Numbered from the stretch's first letter, positions 17,176 to 27,446 are shown. The stretch is 64,000 nucleotides of DNA from Williamsia deligens (GCF_024171765.1 NZ_JAMTCI010000001.1:1465137-1529136); one strand, 5' to 3'. A program made the numbers and translations. Notes: a model not told the origin generated them from the sequence alone.

Positions 17176-17631
17176 TCAGCCGGCGGCGACGACCGAGATG
17201 TCCACCGAGGCGGTGACATCCGGGTGCAGTTCGACCTTCACGGGGTACGTGCCGACGGCCTTGATGTGACCCTTCGGCAGCGACACCGACCGCTTGTCGA
17301 CGACAGGGCCGCCCGCGGAGCGGATCGCGGAGGTGACGTCGGCGGTGGTGACCGAGCCGAACAGCTTGCCCGAGTCCTGGGTCTTCACGGTCAGCGTGAC
17401 CGCGTCGAGGGCCTCGAGGGACTGCTTGATCTCGTTGGCGTGCTCGAGGCCACGCACGGCGCGGGCCTCCTGGGCGCGACGGATGCCGTCGACCTGCTTC
17501 TGTGCGCCACGGGTGGCCGGGATGGCCAGACCGCGGGGCAGCAGCAGGTTCCGGCCGTAGCCGTCCTTGACCTCGACGGTGTCACCGGCGACACCGAGGT
17601 TCTCGACCTCGGCGGTGAGGATGAGCTTCAT
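17176..17631 (-). CDS. rplI: 50S ribosomal protein L9
   Basis: 151 aa, full length. [34 protein letters not shown] contains the L9 N-domain signature; residues ~50-75 are the long connecting helix and the C-domain follows. It binds 23S rRNA at the L1 stalk base. It is last of the rpsF-ssb-rpsR-rplI run, 17 nt after rpsR, and is followed by a strong hairpin. Confidence 0.98.
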   Translation of the reverse strand: MKLILTAEVENLGVAGDTVEVKDGYGRNLLLPRGLAIPATRGAQKQVDGIRRAQEARAVRGLEHANEIKQSLEALDAVTLTVKTQDSGKLFGSVTTADVTSAIRSAGGPVVDKRSVSLPKGHIKAVGTYPVKVELHPDVTASVDISVVAAG

Positions 17632-17648
17632 GGTGTGATCCCTTCCGC

Positions 17649-17915
17649 TCAGCGCGCCGTCGAGGTGAACGGCAGCAGCGCCACCTCACGCGAGTTCTTC
17701 ACCGCGACAGCGACGTCGCGCTGGTGCTGGACGCAGTTGCCGGTCACGCGACGCGACCGGATCTTGCCCCGGTCGGACAGGAAACGACGCAGCAGCGACG
17801 TGTCCTTGTAGTCGATGACGAGGTTCTTCTCCTTGCAGAAGGTGCAGGCCTTGGCCTTGACCACCTTCTCGGCGCGGGCCTTACGGCCTCCGCCGCTGCT
17901 CTTTGCCTTGGGCAT
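17649..17915 (-). CDS. rpsR: 30S ribosomal protein S18
   Basis: 88 aa. Basic N-terminus, a CTFC pair and a later NCVQH give the Cys-rich (probably zinc-binding) S18 form. [19 protein letters not shown] is the conserved core that contacts S6 and 16S rRNA. AGGAGAA precedes the ATG. It lies between ssb and rplI, as in other actinobacteria. Confidence 0.98.
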   Translation of the reverse strand: MPKAKSSGGGRKARAEKVVKAKACTFCKEKNLVIDYKDTSLLRRFLSDRGKIRSRRVTGNCVQHQRDVAVAVKNSREVALLPFTSTAR

Positions 17916-17945
17916 TCGTGGTTCTCCTGATGCAGATGTGTCGTG

Positions 17946-18467
17946 TCAGAACGGGGGCTCGTCGTCGCTGCCGCCGAACGACCCGCTCGCCGGGGCGCTG
18001 CCCCAGGGGTCGTCGGTCGCAGCTCCGCCGGACTGACGGCTCGCGCCGCCACCCTGTGAGCCGGACCCGTAGTTCCCGCCTCCGCCGCCACCACCGCCAC
18101 CGCGCGATGCGCGGTTGACCTTGGCCGTCGCGTATTTCAGCGACGGACCGACCTCGTCGACCTCGAGCTCGACGACCGTACGCTTCTCACCCTCGCGGGT
18201 CTCGTACGAGCGCTGCTTGAGTCGACCGGAGACGATCACGCGTGCACCCTTGGTGAGGCTCTCCGCGACGTTCTCGGCGGCCTCCCGCCAGATGCTGCAG
18301 CGCATGAACAGCGCCTCGCCGTCTTTCCACTCGTTCGACTGACGGTCGAACATGCGCGGGGTGGACGCGACGGTGAAGTTCGCGACCGCGGCGCCGGACG
18401 CCGTGAAGCGCAGCTCCGGATCTGCCGTGAGGTTCCCGATGACGGTGAGGACGGTGTCGCCGGCCAT
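17946..18467 (-). CDS. ssb: Single-stranded DNA-binding protein
   Basis: 173 aa. OB-fold domain at ~1-115 ([20 protein letters not shown]; later [15 protein letters not shown]), a Gly-rich disordered linker, and the acidic tip DDEPPF that recruits partner proteins. It protects ssDNA in replication and repair. It is co-transcribed with rpsF and rpsR and lies upstream of dnaB, the usual chromosomal ssb context. Confidence 0.97.
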   Translation of the reverse strand: MAGDTVLTVIGNLTADPELRFTASGAAVANFTVASTPRMFDRQSNEWKDGEALFMRCSIWREAAENVAESLTKGARVIVSGRLKQRSYETREGEKRTVVELEVDEVGPSLKYATAKVNRASRGGGGGGGGGNYGSGSQGGGASRQSGGAATDDPWGSAPASGSFGGSDDEPPF

Positions 18468-18609
18468 GGATCAGCTCCCTTGTCGGTGGGGGTCGGTGCG
18501 TATGAGTCGGGCTCGGTGTGGGTGATGAAGCCTGTGCCTCATTCGACCCGCCGGGCGGCGATTCGGTTCCGCGTTCGGCGAAATCCGCGTCGACACCCGA
18601 CCCGTGGGC

Positions 18610-18897
18610 TCACTTGCCCGAGCGCAGCACCTTCGTCCGCAGCACCGACTCGTTCAGCTTCAGCTGACGATCGAGCTCGGTGACGGTCTTGGGCTCGGCA
18701 TCGATGTCGATGACGGCGTAGATCGCCTCGGAGTGCTTCTGGATCTCGTACGCCAACCGGCGCTTACCCCAGATGTCGACCTTTGCGACCTTGCCGCCGT
18801 CGTTGCGGATCACGTTGAGGAACGTGTCCAACGACGGGGCCACGGTGCGCTCGTCGAGACTCGGGTCGAGGATGACCATCAATTCGTAGTGACGCAT
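18610..18897 (-). CDS. rpsF: 30S ribosomal protein S6
   Basis: 95 aa. [16 protein letters not shown] and [17 protein letters not shown] are S6 signatures. It pairs with S18 on the 30S platform. A near-perfect AGGAGGTGAT lies 9 nt before the ATG. It is the first gene of the block; a GC hairpin (18931-18949) lies in the likely leader. A much longer open frame on this strand reaching 21564 is noise opposite the plus-strand genes. Confidence 0.98.
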   Translation of the reverse strand: MRHYELMVILDPSLDERTVAPSLDTFLNVIRNDGGKVAKVDIWGKRRLAYEIQKHSEAIYAVIDIDAEPKTVTELDRQLKLNESVLRTKVLRSGK

Positions 18898-18930
18898 GGG
18901 GATCCCATCACCTCCTGTGGACTGATATCG

Positions 18931-18949
18931 GCCACGGACTGTCCGTGGC
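18931..18949 (-). promoter_or_regulatory. Hairpin in the probable rpsF leader
   Basis: GCCACGGA and TCCGTGGC form a perfect 8-bp stem with a 3-nt loop, 33 nt upstream of the rpsF start. Many bacteria regulate this operon through a leader bound by S6:S18; I do not see a clear match to that conserved structure here, so function is inferred from position only. Confidence 0.4.
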
Positions 18950-19041
18950 AGGAGGGTCGCCTGCGTCGGCAACGGGCCAACGGTACAGCAACGAGCCCTG
19001 ACCAGCGAAATCACAGCGGGGGCACCGGTACTGTCTCCGAC

Positions 19042-21045
19042 GTGCCCGGATGGTGGTCGCCCGACGACATCGACGCCGACTGGGTCCGCGTCGTCCTGGG
19101 CATCGGCGACGCGACGGCGTGGCGGGCCGAGCGCGTCACCGAGGGGCGGCCGACCATGACGGCGCGGTTGCACATCTCCCGCACCGACGGGTCGTCGACG
19201 TCGGTGGTCCTCAAATGCGTCGACCCGGCCTACACCGGCCCGTCTGATCCGCTGTCGCGCGAGTACCGGTTCCACGTCTGCTCCGGCGACCTGCCGATCC
19301 CGACCGCGCGGTGCCTCGCCCATCGGTTCGACGAGGGGACGCGGCGGTTCTGGCTCGTGTTCGACGACGTCGGCCCCGGACACTACGGCGACGACCTCGT
19401 GGGTCCCACCTTCACCGCGGGTTTCCTTGCGATCACCTCGCTCGCGACCGTGCACCGGGCGAGCGGTGCCGCCGCGCAGCGACCCGAGTGGATCGATCCG
19501 CTCCCCGTCCCCGACCGCGCGTCGCTGGGCGCGGACTACGTCCGCTTCGTGCAGCGGTACGGCGAACGCATCGACCCGGTGCACCTCTCGATCGCCAACC
19601 AGGTGGTGGCGGCGATCGGCACCCTCACCGACCACGCCGGTCGCCTCGGCGCGCGCACCGGGATCGTGCACGGCGACCTGCGCTACGGCAACGTCCTCGT
19701 CGGTACCCGGGAGGCCGGAAGACCCGTCGTCCTGACGAACTGGGGCCAGGTGTCGTGGGGGCCGTGCGCGGTCGACCTCGCATCGTTCCTCGCGCTGTCG
19801 TCTCCCCCGGACACCCGCCGCCAGACCTACGACGAGATCCTGCGCCACTATCAGCTCGCGATGGGCGGGGCGGCGTCGTCCGACGACGTCGACGCCCTCC
19901 GCCGCGAGATCCACGACCACGCCTTCCTCGTGCTGGTGCAGGTGATCCGCTGCGCGGTGCAGACGCCCGGGTGGGGGCTCCAGCAGCGGGGGCACCCCTC
20001 GGATCTGTGGCTCACGCTGTTCGCCCGCGCCTGCACGTTCCTCGACGACCTCGGTCGTCCGCCGGCCTCGGCCGCATCCGCCCGGCCTGCCGGGTCCGCC
20101 CATCCGGGCGACGAGTTCGCCCACCCCGACGCCGTCACCGACGGCCGCAGCGAGGAGTGGACCCTCGCCGTGGCCGACGTCGACGCCGGCGTGGGGGCGT
20201 GGTTCCGGTTCGGACGGCACTCCGGTATCACCGAGGGCGCCTACCTCACCCTCGCCGTCACCGGCCCCGACCTCCCCGCGGTGACCCTCTCGACCTCCAC
20301 CCCCGACCCCGATCCGACGCTCACGGTGATCGCGGACACAGTCGAGTTGCACCACGACGTCGTCGAGCCGTTGCAGCACGTGCATCTGGGCCTGTCGGGG
20401 ACGGCGAGTGCGGCGGGCTCGGAGGTCGGGCTCGTCGCGGACCTGCACTGGTACACGGCCGCGACCCCGGCGGCCTACGGCGTCTCCCCTCTGCTGCTCA
20501 TCCCCTGCGCGGTGACCGGCACCATCACCGTCTCCGGGATGGGGGCGGACCGGACGATCACCCTCGACGCGCCCGGCTACCGCGAACACGCCTGGGCGGG
20601 CACCGACTGGTGGGAGATGCGGTGGACGGCGTTCACCGCGCACTTCGACGACGGCACCGACATGAACGGGATCGATGCACGCGTCCCCGGTCTCGCGCCG
20701 GTGTCGCTGGGTCAGGTGCAGTCGCCGGGCGTCGCGCCGGTCCTCCTCGACGTGTCCCGGGTGCTGAGCGGACCCGACGACGACCCCGACGACGAGACCG
20801 CTCCGTGGATCGTCGCGGTGGAGCCCGGCGCGTTCACGCTCACCTTCACCCCGGTCGCCGACGCGTCGGCCCGCCGCCCCGGCCCGGGCGGCCGGGACGC
20901 TCTGCTCCGCCGGGCCTGGGGGACCTTCACCCGCAACGACGGTCGCACCGGCGTGGGATGGCTCGAGACCGAGGCGGCACCGATCGGACCGGGCACCCCG
21001 CCACGGGGTCTGCACAGTCCACCGCAGCTTCCCCCTAACCTGTAG
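19042..21045 (+). CDS. Kinase-like/lipocalin-like two-domain protein
   Basis: 667 aa from GTG 19042. Residues ~1-330 resemble APH/ecdysteroid-kinase-like phosphotransferases: [10 protein letters not shown] is the catalytic loop. The metal-binding Asp expected in the following IDW-type motif is Asn (LTNWGQ), so catalysis is doubtful. Residues ~360-660 look like the CrtC/AttH lipocalin-type domain found with such kinases ([17 protein letters not shown]). Ligand unknown; small hydrophobic compounds are plausible. With the GT87 gene 3 nt downstream it forms a plus-strand pair breaking the minus-strand rpsF-ponA order. Confidence 0.75.
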   Translation: MPGWWSPDDIDADWVRVVLGIGDATAWRAERVTEGRPTMTARLHISRTDGSSTSVVLKCVDPAYTGPSDPLSREYRFHVCSGDLPIPTARCLAHRFDEGTRRFWLVFDDVGPGHYGDDLVGPTFTAGFLAITSLATVHRASGAAAQRPEWIDPLPVPDRASLGADYVRFVQRYGERIDPVHLSIANQVVAAIGTLTDHAGRLGARTGIVHGDLRYGNVLVGTREAGRPVVLTNWGQVSWGPCAVDLASFLALSSPPDTRRQTYDEILRHYQLAMGGAASSDDVDALRREIHDHAFLVLVQVIRCAVQTPGWGLQQRGHPSDLWLTLFARACTFLDDLGRPPASAASARPAGSAHPGDEFAHPDAVTDGRSEEWTLAVADVDAGVGAWFRFGRHSGITEGAYLTLAVTGPDLPAVTLSTSTPDPDPTLTVIADTVELHHDVVEPLQHVHLGLSGTASAAGSEVGLVADLHWYTAATPAAYGVSPLLLIPCAVTGTITVSGMGADRTITLDAPGYREHAWAGTDWWEMRWTAFTAHFDDGTDMNGIDARVPGLAPVSLGQVQSPGVAPVLLDVSRVLSGPDDDPDDETAPWIVAVEPGAFTLTFTPVADASARRPGPGGRDALLRRAWGTFTRNDGRTGVGWLETEAAPIGPGTPPRGLHSPPQLPPNL

Positions 21046-21048
21046 CCC

Positions 21049-22551
21049 ATGTCCGCCGTGCCCGTCGCCGATCGTCGACGGCTGCGTCGACACGCCCTCC
21101 GCGGTGAGACCGCCGTCCTGCTGCTCGTCCTCATCCTGTTCACCCTCGCGTTCATGACGCTGGGTTTCCTCGGCAAACTCGACTGCGGGGGCCCGCCGTA
21201 CGACGCCGCCGGCCGCAGCGCGCACTGGCCCGTCGGCAAGCACGAGCTGCTGATGCCGTGTTACTCGGATCTGCAGTTCCTGTGGATCGGCCGGGACATC
21301 AACAACCACGTCTTCCCGTTCATCCACGGGGGCATCCGACCGGACGGGGTCCTGTTCGGCGGAGCTGTCGAGTACCCCGTGCTGTCGGGTGTCCTCATGT
21401 ACATCGGCGCGATCGGCGCCCACACCGACACCCAGTTCTTCGTCCACTCGGCGATCCTGTTGGCGCCGTTCGGGATCCTCGTCACCGTCATGTTGGGTCT
21501 GCTCACCCGGTGGTGGGCGCTGCTGTGGGCGGCCACGCCCCCGCTGATCCTCTACGCCTTCCACAACTGGGAGTTGCCCGTCGTGGCGACCGCGGTCGGC
21601 GCGGTGGCGATCATGGCCTACGGGGAGTCGATCTCACCCACGACCGGCCGACCCCGGATCCCGTTGCGGGTCAGTGCCTCCCTGGCGTCGGCGGTCCTGG
21701 CGGTCGGCTTCTGTCTGAAGCTGTACCCGGGACTGTTCGTCGTCCCCCTCGCGCTCTACGTCGCCACCCGCGGTCTGCGACGCGTCGACCCCGCGGCCGG
21801 GCGTCGGGCCCTGGACATGGTCGGGGCGGCGTGGGTCGTCGGCACCGCCGTCGTCGTGGTCGCGGTGATCGAGCTGCCGTTCATGATCCTGGGGTACGCG
21901 GGCTGGAAGGCGTCACTGACGTTCCAGGGCAGACGGAAGTCCGACGTCGACACCAACTCGATCTGGTACTGGGGGCTGCGACATCTCACCGACGGCATGA
22001 CCCCCACCTACAACTCGATCGTGGGTGTCGCGTCACCGCTGCTGATCCTGGTGTCGTTCGTCGCGGTGATCACGCTGGGCGTGCGGATGTGGCGGTCGGG
22101 TGCCGTGTTCCCGTGGGTGGGGGTGAGCGCCGCGATGCTCGCCGGGTTCATGCTCTTCCACAAGGTCCACTCCCCGCAGTACACGCTGTGGATCCTGCCG
22201 TTCTTCGTGCTGCTGCAGGTGCGGTGGCAGCTCATCGCCGTCTACCTCATCGGCGATCTGGCCCTGGACCTCACCATCTTCCGGCTGTTCGGCATCTACA
22301 CGTCCGGGGAGCCGATGAAGTGGTGGGTGATGACCGGCGTCAACATCGGCGTGTGGTCCCACATGGTGGTCCTGGCCGTCCTGCTCGTCGCGTTCGTCCG
22401 GGCGCCCGTCCGGTGGGCACGCCCCGGCGCCGACGACGCGCTCCCCCTGCGCGACTATCCGACAGCGGTCGCGGTCTCCGCGGGACGCGGCCGTCGGGAC
22501 ACCACCGAGTCCGGCGCCTCGTCGAGCACGCCGCCGGCCGGATCGTCGTAG
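21049..22551 (+). CDS. GT87-family (DUF2029) membrane glycosyltransferase
   Basis: 500 aa with roughly 10-12 membrane helices. CYSDLQFLW early on, [10 protein letters not shown] in the first large extracytoplasmic loop and a late [17 protein letters not shown] segment are typical of GT-C polyprenyl-phosphate-mannose-dependent enzymes that build cell-envelope lipoglycans in actinobacteria. The exact product is unknown. It starts 3 nt after the kinase/lipocalin gene, and its last 97 bp overlap the 3' end of a convergent GT87 gene. Confidence 0.85.
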   Translation: MSAVPVADRRRLRRHALRGETAVLLLVLILFTLAFMTLGFLGKLDCGGPPYDAAGRSAHWPVGKHELLMPCYSDLQFLWIGRDINNHVFPFIHGGIRPDGVLFGGAVEYPVLSGVLMYIGAIGAHTDTQFFVHSAILLAPFGILVTVMLGLLTRWWALLWAATPPLILYAFHNWELPVVATAVGAVAIMAYGESISPTTGRPRIPLRVSASLASAVLAVGFCLKLYPGLFVVPLALYVATRGLRRVDPAAGRRALDMVGAAWVVGTAVVVVAVIELPFMILGYAGWKASLTFQGRRKSDVDTNSIWYWGLRHLTDGMTPTYNSIVGVASPLLILVSFVAVITLGVRMWRSGAVFPWVGVSAAMLAGFMLFHKVHSPQYTLWILPFFVLLQVRWQLIAVYLIGDLALDLTIFRLFGIYTSGEPMKWWVMTGVNIGVWSHMVVLAVLLVAFVRAPVRWARPGADDALPLRDYPTAVAVSAGRGRRDTTESGASSSTPPAGSS

Positions 22552-24026
22552 CGACGACCGTCGACGCCGGCGCGGACGAGATCGGCACGGGGGTGGTAGA
22601 TCTCCCAGATCACCACGGCGCAGAGTCCCAGCACGGCGAGGAACCGCAACACGATGGCGGCCGTGAACCACTGGTCGGGTAGCCATTTCACGTCCGCGGG
22701 CAGATAGAGCCCCATCCGCGGGATCCACACCGCGGCGTCGAGCACCATCCACGCCATCAGCAACCGGAACCGCGGGATGGCGAGCACGGCCAGCGGGACC
22801 AACCACAGCGAGTACTGCGGGCTCCACACCTTGTTCACCAGCAGGAAGCCGGCGAGGATGAGGAACATCAACTGCGCCACCCGTGGTCGCGTCGGCGCGG
22901 TGAGCCCGATCGCCGCGACCGCGATGCACACGACGACGAACAGTCCGACGAACAGTGCGTTCACCAGCGCCGAGCTGCCGTTCACATCGGCACCCCAGCG
23001 GTACCCCGACACCCGGGTGACGACCGTGAACCACGTGTCGGGATCGGTGCCACGCGAGGAGTTGTAGCGGAAGAACTCGTACCAGCCGGCCGGGAACAGC
23101 GCCATCACGGGCAGGTTCACGACGAGCCACGTCGCCGCCGCGACCGACGCGGTGACGAAGAACTCACGGACCTTGCCCGCACGCAGGCACAGCACGGCCA
23201 ACGGGATGAGCAGGAGCGCCGGATACAGCTTCGCCGCCGCACCCAGCCCGATGAACAACCCTGCCGCCCAGGGGTTCCGCCGAGCCCACGCCAGCATCGC
23301 CAGCGCGAGGAACGCGGTCGCGATGGTGTCGAAGTTGGTGAACGCGTGCACGATCACCAGCGGCGACACCGCGGCGATCGCCGCCGACCAGATGCGTACC
23401 CCCGCGGTGAGCGCCGTCGCCCAGATGGTCACCAGCCAGAACAGCGCCAGACCCAGCGCGGACACGACGAAGAACAGCACCACGCTCAGCGCCGACGGGA
23501 CACCCCAGTGGTCGTGCGCCCACTGCCAACCCATCGCGACCTGCGCCGCGCCGTACATGTACATGCCGGTGAGGACCGGGTACTCCATCCGTCGCTCCTG
23601 CGGCGACCCGTCCGGCTTGTTCTCCGTCCACGACACCTTGTAGGGCAGCGCGCCGGTGTCGAGCCGTTCGGCGGTGTAGAGCGGCACGGTGTCGGAGTAG
23701 CAGAGAGCGATGTACTGCCGGTGGTTGCTCCAGTCGAGTTGTTGCACACCGGTCTGCGGGTTGGGCGCCTGCTGCAGACAGGCCGCCTTCCCGTACCACC
23801 CGAGCGCGAGCGCGACGAGCGTGAGCAGGAGCAGGACGCGCAGCGGGGTGAAGGTGCGGGACCGCCCCACCACCGCGTGCAGACCGACAGGCCCGCCGAT
23901 CGCGATCGACCCCTCCCGGGCGACGGGGTCGGCGAGGCTGGGCAGGACGCGGTCGTCGGCGGTGCGCTGATCGGGCGCGAGCCGCGTCGGCGACTCGACC
24001 GCATCCGAGTCGACCGCATCCGCCAC
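22455..24026 (-). CDS. GT87-family membrane glycosyltransferase (Rv0051-like position)
   Basis: 523 aa with 11-12 predicted membrane helices. Like its convergent neighbour it has CYSDTVPLY, MEYPVLTGMYMYG and a late LLVNKVWSPQYSLWLVP motif, so the two are paralogues. It follows ponA by 10 nt on the same strand, matching the ponA1-Rv0051 order of mycobacteria, and so is probably the ancestral copy. It is expected to use polyprenyl-linked mannose in envelope glycan synthesis; acceptor not determinable. Confidence 0.87.
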   Translation of the reverse strand: MADAVDSDAVESPTRLAPDQRTADDRVLPSLADPVAREGSIAIGGPVGLHAVVGRSRTFTPLRVLLLLTLVALALGWYGKAACLQQAPNPQTGVQQLDWSNHRQYIALCYSDTVPLYTAERLDTGALPYKVSWTENKPDGSPQERRMEYPVLTGMYMYGAAQVAMGWQWAHDHWGVPSALSVVLFFVVSALGLALFWLVTIWATALTAGVRIWSAAIAAVSPLVIVHAFTNFDTIATAFLALAMLAWARRNPWAAGLFIGLGAAAKLYPALLLIPLAVLCLRAGKVREFFVTASVAAATWLVVNLPVMALFPAGWYEFFRYNSSRGTDPDTWFTVVTRVSGYRWGADVNGSSALVNALFVGLFVVVCIAVAAIGLTAPTRPRVAQLMFLILAGFLLVNKVWSPQYSLWLVPLAVLAIPRFRLLMAWMVLDAAVWIPRMGLYLPADVKWLPDQWFTAAIVLRFLAVLGLCAVVIWEIYHPRADLVRAGVDGRRYDDPAGGVLDEAPDSVVSRRPRPAETATAVG

Positions 24027-24036
24027 GTCGGGAGCC

Positions 24037-26256
24037 TCAGCCGCCGTTGGCGAACGGATCGTTCTGCTCCGGGGTCGGGGTCACCACCGTCTCGGTCGGC
24101 GGACCGGGCAGCGGGATCGTCACGCCCGGTGCGAGCGTGGCCGACGGCGGCGCGAACGTCGTCCTGGGCGCCTCCGGCTCGGTGGTCTCCTGGCTCCGAC
24201 GGGTCTGCGTCGGTGCGTCGGTGGTCTGCGGCGCCTCGTACGGGACACCGGCGACACCGCCGATGGCGGCGGGCTCCGGGAAGTCCTCGATCGGCTGCCC
24301 GTCCAGCGCACCGTCCATCGCGGCCTGCCAGATGTCCGACGGCAGGCCCGAGCCGTAGACGATGGACCCGGTGTAGTTCTTCAGCGCCACACCGGCATCC
24401 GTACCGACCCACACGGCCGTGGACAGCTGCGGGGTGTACCCCACCATCCACGCGTCCTTGTTCTGGCCGGTGTCCCCGAGCTGGGTGGTACCGGTCTTCG
24501 CGGCCGACGGCCGACTGCCGTCGTCGAGCGCGTGCCCGCGCGAGTAGGCGGCGATGGGCTGCATCGCCGACGTCACGTTGTCGGCGACAGCCGCGGAGAA
24601 CCGACGTTCGCCGGCGTCGGCCTTGCGCTGGTACAGCACGGTGCCGTCCGCGGTCTCGACCTTCTGGACGAAGTGCGGCGCGTGATAGACGCCGCGGTTG
24701 GCCAGCGTGGCGTACGCCGACGCCATGTCGATCACGCGGGACCGGTACTGGCCGAGGACCACGCCGCCCTCGACGCCACCCTCGATCGGGTTCCCGTCCT
24801 TGTCGAGGTTGACCAGCGTCTGCTTGATGTTGCCGAAGCTCTCGGCGATCCCGGCCTGGTGGGCCGCGTCGGCGACAGCCTGCGCCTGCCCGTCGAGGTC
24901 GAGCATGAGGCGGTAGTAGACGGTGTTCAACGAGAGCTTCAGCGCCGTCGCGAGATTGCAGGAGCCGCAGCTCTCACCGTCGGAGTTCGTGACGGTGTTC
25001 CCACCGGGGGCCGTGAACGACGAGGAGCTGTACACCTTGGACAGCGGGATGCCCTGCTCGAGCGCCGCGACGAGGGCGAACACCTTGAACGACGACCCCG
25101 TCTGCAACCCGGCCTGGGCGTAGTCGAAGCCCTGCCCGTTGTTGCCGCCGAAGTAGCCCTTCACCGCGCCGGTCCCGGGGTCGATCGACACGACCGCGTC
25201 GCGGATGTCCTTCGGCTCGCCCTCGAGTTGGCCGTTGGCGGCCGACACCACGGACCGCTGCACCTGCGGGTCGATCGTGGTGGTGATCTTCAGGCCCTCG
25301 GTCTGCACGTCCTGCTCGGAGATGTTCAGCGAGTTCAGCTCCGCGAGCACCTGCTGCTTGACGAGCCCGTTCGGACCGGAGGTCACGTTGCCCGAGGTGT
25401 CGCGCGGCGCGACCACCCGCGGGTACTTCAGCGCCGCCTCGTCCTGGGGCGTCAGCGCGCCGATGGTGACCATGCCGTCGAGCACATACCGCCAGCGCTC
25501 CTGGGCGGCAGCCGGGTTCGTCGCGGGGTCGTAGTAGGACGGCGACCGGATGGACGACGCGAGCACCGCGGCCTCCGGGACGGAGACCTGGCTGATGTCC
25601 TTGTTGAAGTAGGCCTTCGCCGCCGCCGACACCCCGTAGGCGCCACGCCCGAAGTAGATGGTGTTGAGGTAGGCGGCCATGATGTCGTCTTTGGTCCACT
25701 CGTTCGACATCTTCGTGGCGATCGCGAGTTCCTTGAACTTACGGGTGTAGCTGCGTTCGTCGCCGACGAGGGCGTTCTTCACGTACTGCTGGGTGATGGT
25801 AGACCCGCCGCCGGCGTCGGCGTTGTTGGTCACCTGACCGAGCGCGGCTCGGGCGAGACCGGAGATCGAGAACCCGGCGTTGGTGCGAAACTCGCGGTCC
25901 TCGGCGGCGATCACCGCGTCCTGCATCGCCTTCGGGATCTTGTCGATGGAGACGTCGGTGCGGTTGCCCTCGGGCGGGACGATGCGGGCGATCTCCCCGC
26001 CGCGCGAGTCCAGGATGGTGGCCACCTGGTTCTGCTTGATCGCGTCGGGACCCGGCACAGAGGCGCCGAGGTAGGTGAAGAGGAAGACCACCGCCACGAC
26101 GACGACCCCGAGCGGCACGAGGCAGCCGATCACCCCGGCCACCCAGGCCACCACATTCAGCCGCGACCGCTTCGTGTCCTGCGTCGCGCGCGCACCAGTT
26201 CCGTTGCTCACCGTTCTCGTTCCATCGCTCTCGTCGTTGCGCGGATCAGTCTGCAC
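24037..26256 (-). CDS. ponA: Class A penicillin-binding protein (PBP1A/PonA)
   Basis: 739 aa. Cytoplasmic tail, one membrane helix (~35-65), then a GT51 glycosyltransferase domain (AEDREFRTNAGF, GGSTITQQYVKN) and a transpeptidase domain with TGSSFK (SxxK), SLN (SxN) and KTGT; the end is a Pro/Thr-rich tail. It polymerises and cross-links peptidoglycan outside the membrane. The start is uncertain: GTG 26256 overlaps the DUF5318 gene, while GTG 26211 is also possible and neither has a strong ribosome site. Neighbours match the ponA1 locus of mycobacteria. Confidence 0.96.
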   Translation of the reverse strand: MQTDPRNDESDGTRTVSNGTGARATQDTKRSRLNVVAWVAGVIGCLVPLGVVVVAVVFLFTYLGASVPGPDAIKQNQVATILDSRGGEIARIVPPEGNRTDVSIDKIPKAMQDAVIAAEDREFRTNAGFSISGLARAALGQVTNNADAGGGSTITQQYVKNALVGDERSYTRKFKELAIATKMSNEWTKDDIMAAYLNTIYFGRGAYGVSAAAKAYFNKDISQVSVPEAAVLASSIRSPSYYDPATNPAAAQERWRYVLDGMVTIGALTPQDEAALKYPRVVAPRDTSGNVTSGPNGLVKQQVLAELNSLNISEQDVQTEGLKITTTIDPQVQRSVVSAANGQLEGEPKDIRDAVVSIDPGTGAVKGYFGGNNGQGFDYAQAGLQTGSSFKVFALVAALEQGIPLSKVYSSSSFTAPGGNTVTNSDGESCGSCNLATALKLSLNTVYYRLMLDLDGQAQAVADAAHQAGIAESFGNIKQTLVNLDKDGNPIEGGVEGGVVLGQYRSRVIDMASAYATLANRGVYHAPHFVQKVETADGTVLYQRKADAGERRFSAAVADNVTSAMQPIAAYSRGHALDDGSRPSAAKTGTTQLGDTGQNKDAWMVGYTPQLSTAVWVGTDAGVALKNYTGSIVYGSGLPSDIWQAAMDGALDGQPIEDFPEPAAIGGVAGVPYEAPQTTDAPTQTRRSQETTEPEAPRTTFAPPSATLAPGVTIPLPGPPTETVVTPTPEQNDPFANGG

Positions 26257-26656
26257 TGCCCGCGGCGCGGCGGGACCGTCGCTGCCGCGGCCGGGGGACC
26301 CTTCCTGCGACGAACGACTGCACCAGATGGTTCCAGCGACAGCTGCGGCACACCTCGACGACGTGCACCGAGAACTCCTCGCTGTCGGCTGCGAGCCGCG
26401 TGATCTCCTCGATCGACCTGGCCGAGTTGTTCACGGTGCCCAGGCGATCGCCGAACACCCACGACACCAGGGTCAGTTGTTCCTTGCGGCAGATGGGGCA
26501 GATGACCTCGCTCGGCCTGCCGTGGAACGCCGCGGCACGCAGCAGGTACGGGTCCGCGTCACACACCGCCCCGACCGCTGTCCGACCGGCGTCGACCTCC
26601 GACAGCAGCGAGCGACGCTGGAGCGCGTAGTCCACCGTCTGTCTCTGCACCAGCAC
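26246..26656 (-). CDS. DUF5318 zinc-ribbon-like protein (Rv0049-like)
   Basis: 136 aa from GTG 26656 (GTG 26650 is also possible). The start VQRQTVDYALQRRSLLSEV and two Cys pairs, CPIC and CRSC followed by His, suggest a small zinc-binding protein. Function unknown. Its last 11 bp overlap ponA, as in the mycobacterial Rv0049-ponA1 pair, so the two are probably translated together. An ATG-initiated frame to 26803 is longer but its extra part is basic, low-complexity sequence. Confidence 0.8.
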   Translation of the reverse strand: MLVQRQTVDYALQRRSLLSEVDAGRTAVGAVCDADPYLLRAAAFHGRPSEVICPICRKEQLTLVSWVFGDRLGTVNNSARSIEEITRLAADSEEFSVHVVEVCRSCRWNHLVQSFVAGRVPRPRQRRSRRAAGSAD

Positions 26657-26774
26657 GCAGACAAGAGTACGTGGCCCGCCTCGGGCCGGGTCCTGCATCC
26701 GGGGCCGGTGCGACGACGTCCCCGGATCGCCGGGCGGCAAACTCCGGTTCACGTCCGGTTTCCTGTCCCGGTTA

Positions 26775-26787
26775 TATCGGCCCGATA
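26775..26787. promoter_or_regulatory. Candidate PadR operator
   Basis: TATCGGCCCGATA is a perfect 6-bp inverted repeat around one base, within TTATATCGGCCCGATACATG. It is between the divergent DUF5318 and padR genes. A second weaker repeat, GTGTA-N10-TACAC, lies at 26795-26814. PadR proteins often bind such AT-flanked palindromes near their own promoter. Confidence 0.45.
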
Positions 26788-26849
26788 CATGTGTGTGTAG
26801 CATCTGCTGTACACGTTCGTTCGACAGGTCGTCAGAAGGAGTTCATCCA

Positions 26850-27446
26850 GTGCTGGAGTTGGCGGTGCTCGGTCTCCTCCTCGAGGCCCCGATGCACGGC
26901 TACGAGTTGCGCAAGCGGCTCACCGGGTTGCTGGGTGCCTTCCGCGCCTTCTCCTACGGCTCGCTGTACCCGACCCTGCGTCGGATGCAGACCGACGGCC
27001 TCATCGTCGAGGACGCCGGACCACAGGGGACGCTCAAGCGGCGGGCGCGACGGGTGTACAAGCTGACGCCGGCAGGCCGGGAACGGTTCGCCGAGTTGGT
27101 GGCGGACACCGGTCCGCAGAACTACACCGACGACGGCTTCGGGGTGCACCTGGCGTTCTTCAGCCGCACACCGGCGGTTGCGCGCATGCGCATCCTCGAG
27201 GGTCGTCGTCGTCAGGTGGAGGAGCGCCGCGAGGGGCTCCGGGAGGCGGTGGGTCGCTCGACCCGCGCCGTCGACCGGTACACCCGTCAGCTCCACCAGC
27301 TGAGCCTGGAATCCAGCGAACGCGAGGTGCGGTGGCTCAACGAGCTCATCGCAGCCGAATCCGCGGCCGAGCCCGACGGTCCGGTCCTCGAACCCGACAC
27401 AACTGCAGTTTCGCAACAGAATGAAGGAGAGCCCGACCATGGGTGA
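26850..27446 (+). CDS. PadR-family regulator (Rv0047c-like)
   Basis: 198 aa from GTG 26850; AGAAGGA lies 8 nt upstream. Winged helix: [23 protein letters not shown], then [17 protein letters not shown] and a basic wing ([15 protein letters not shown]). The C-terminal half is a coiled-coil dimer arm rich in Arg and Glu. It overlaps the ino1 start by 8 nt, so the two are translationally coupled, as in mycobacteria. It may control inositol synthesis as well as itself. Confidence 0.9.
   Translation: MLELAVLGLLLEAPMHGYELRKRLTGLLGAFRAFSYGSLYPTLRRMQTDGLIVEDAGPQGTLKRRARRVYKLTPAGRERFAELVADTGPQNYTDDGFGVHLAFFSRTPAVARMRILEGRRRQVEERREGLREAVGRSTRAVDRYTRQLHQLSLESSEREVRWLNELIAAESAAEPDGPVLEPDTTAVSQQNEGEPDHG

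Noticed and set aside
18610-21564. A 984-codon open frame on the minus strand
   Set aside because: Only its last 95 codons (rpsF) are real; the rest is opposite the kinase/lipocalin gene, low-complexity and without recognisable motifs. Such long antisense frames are common at this GC content.
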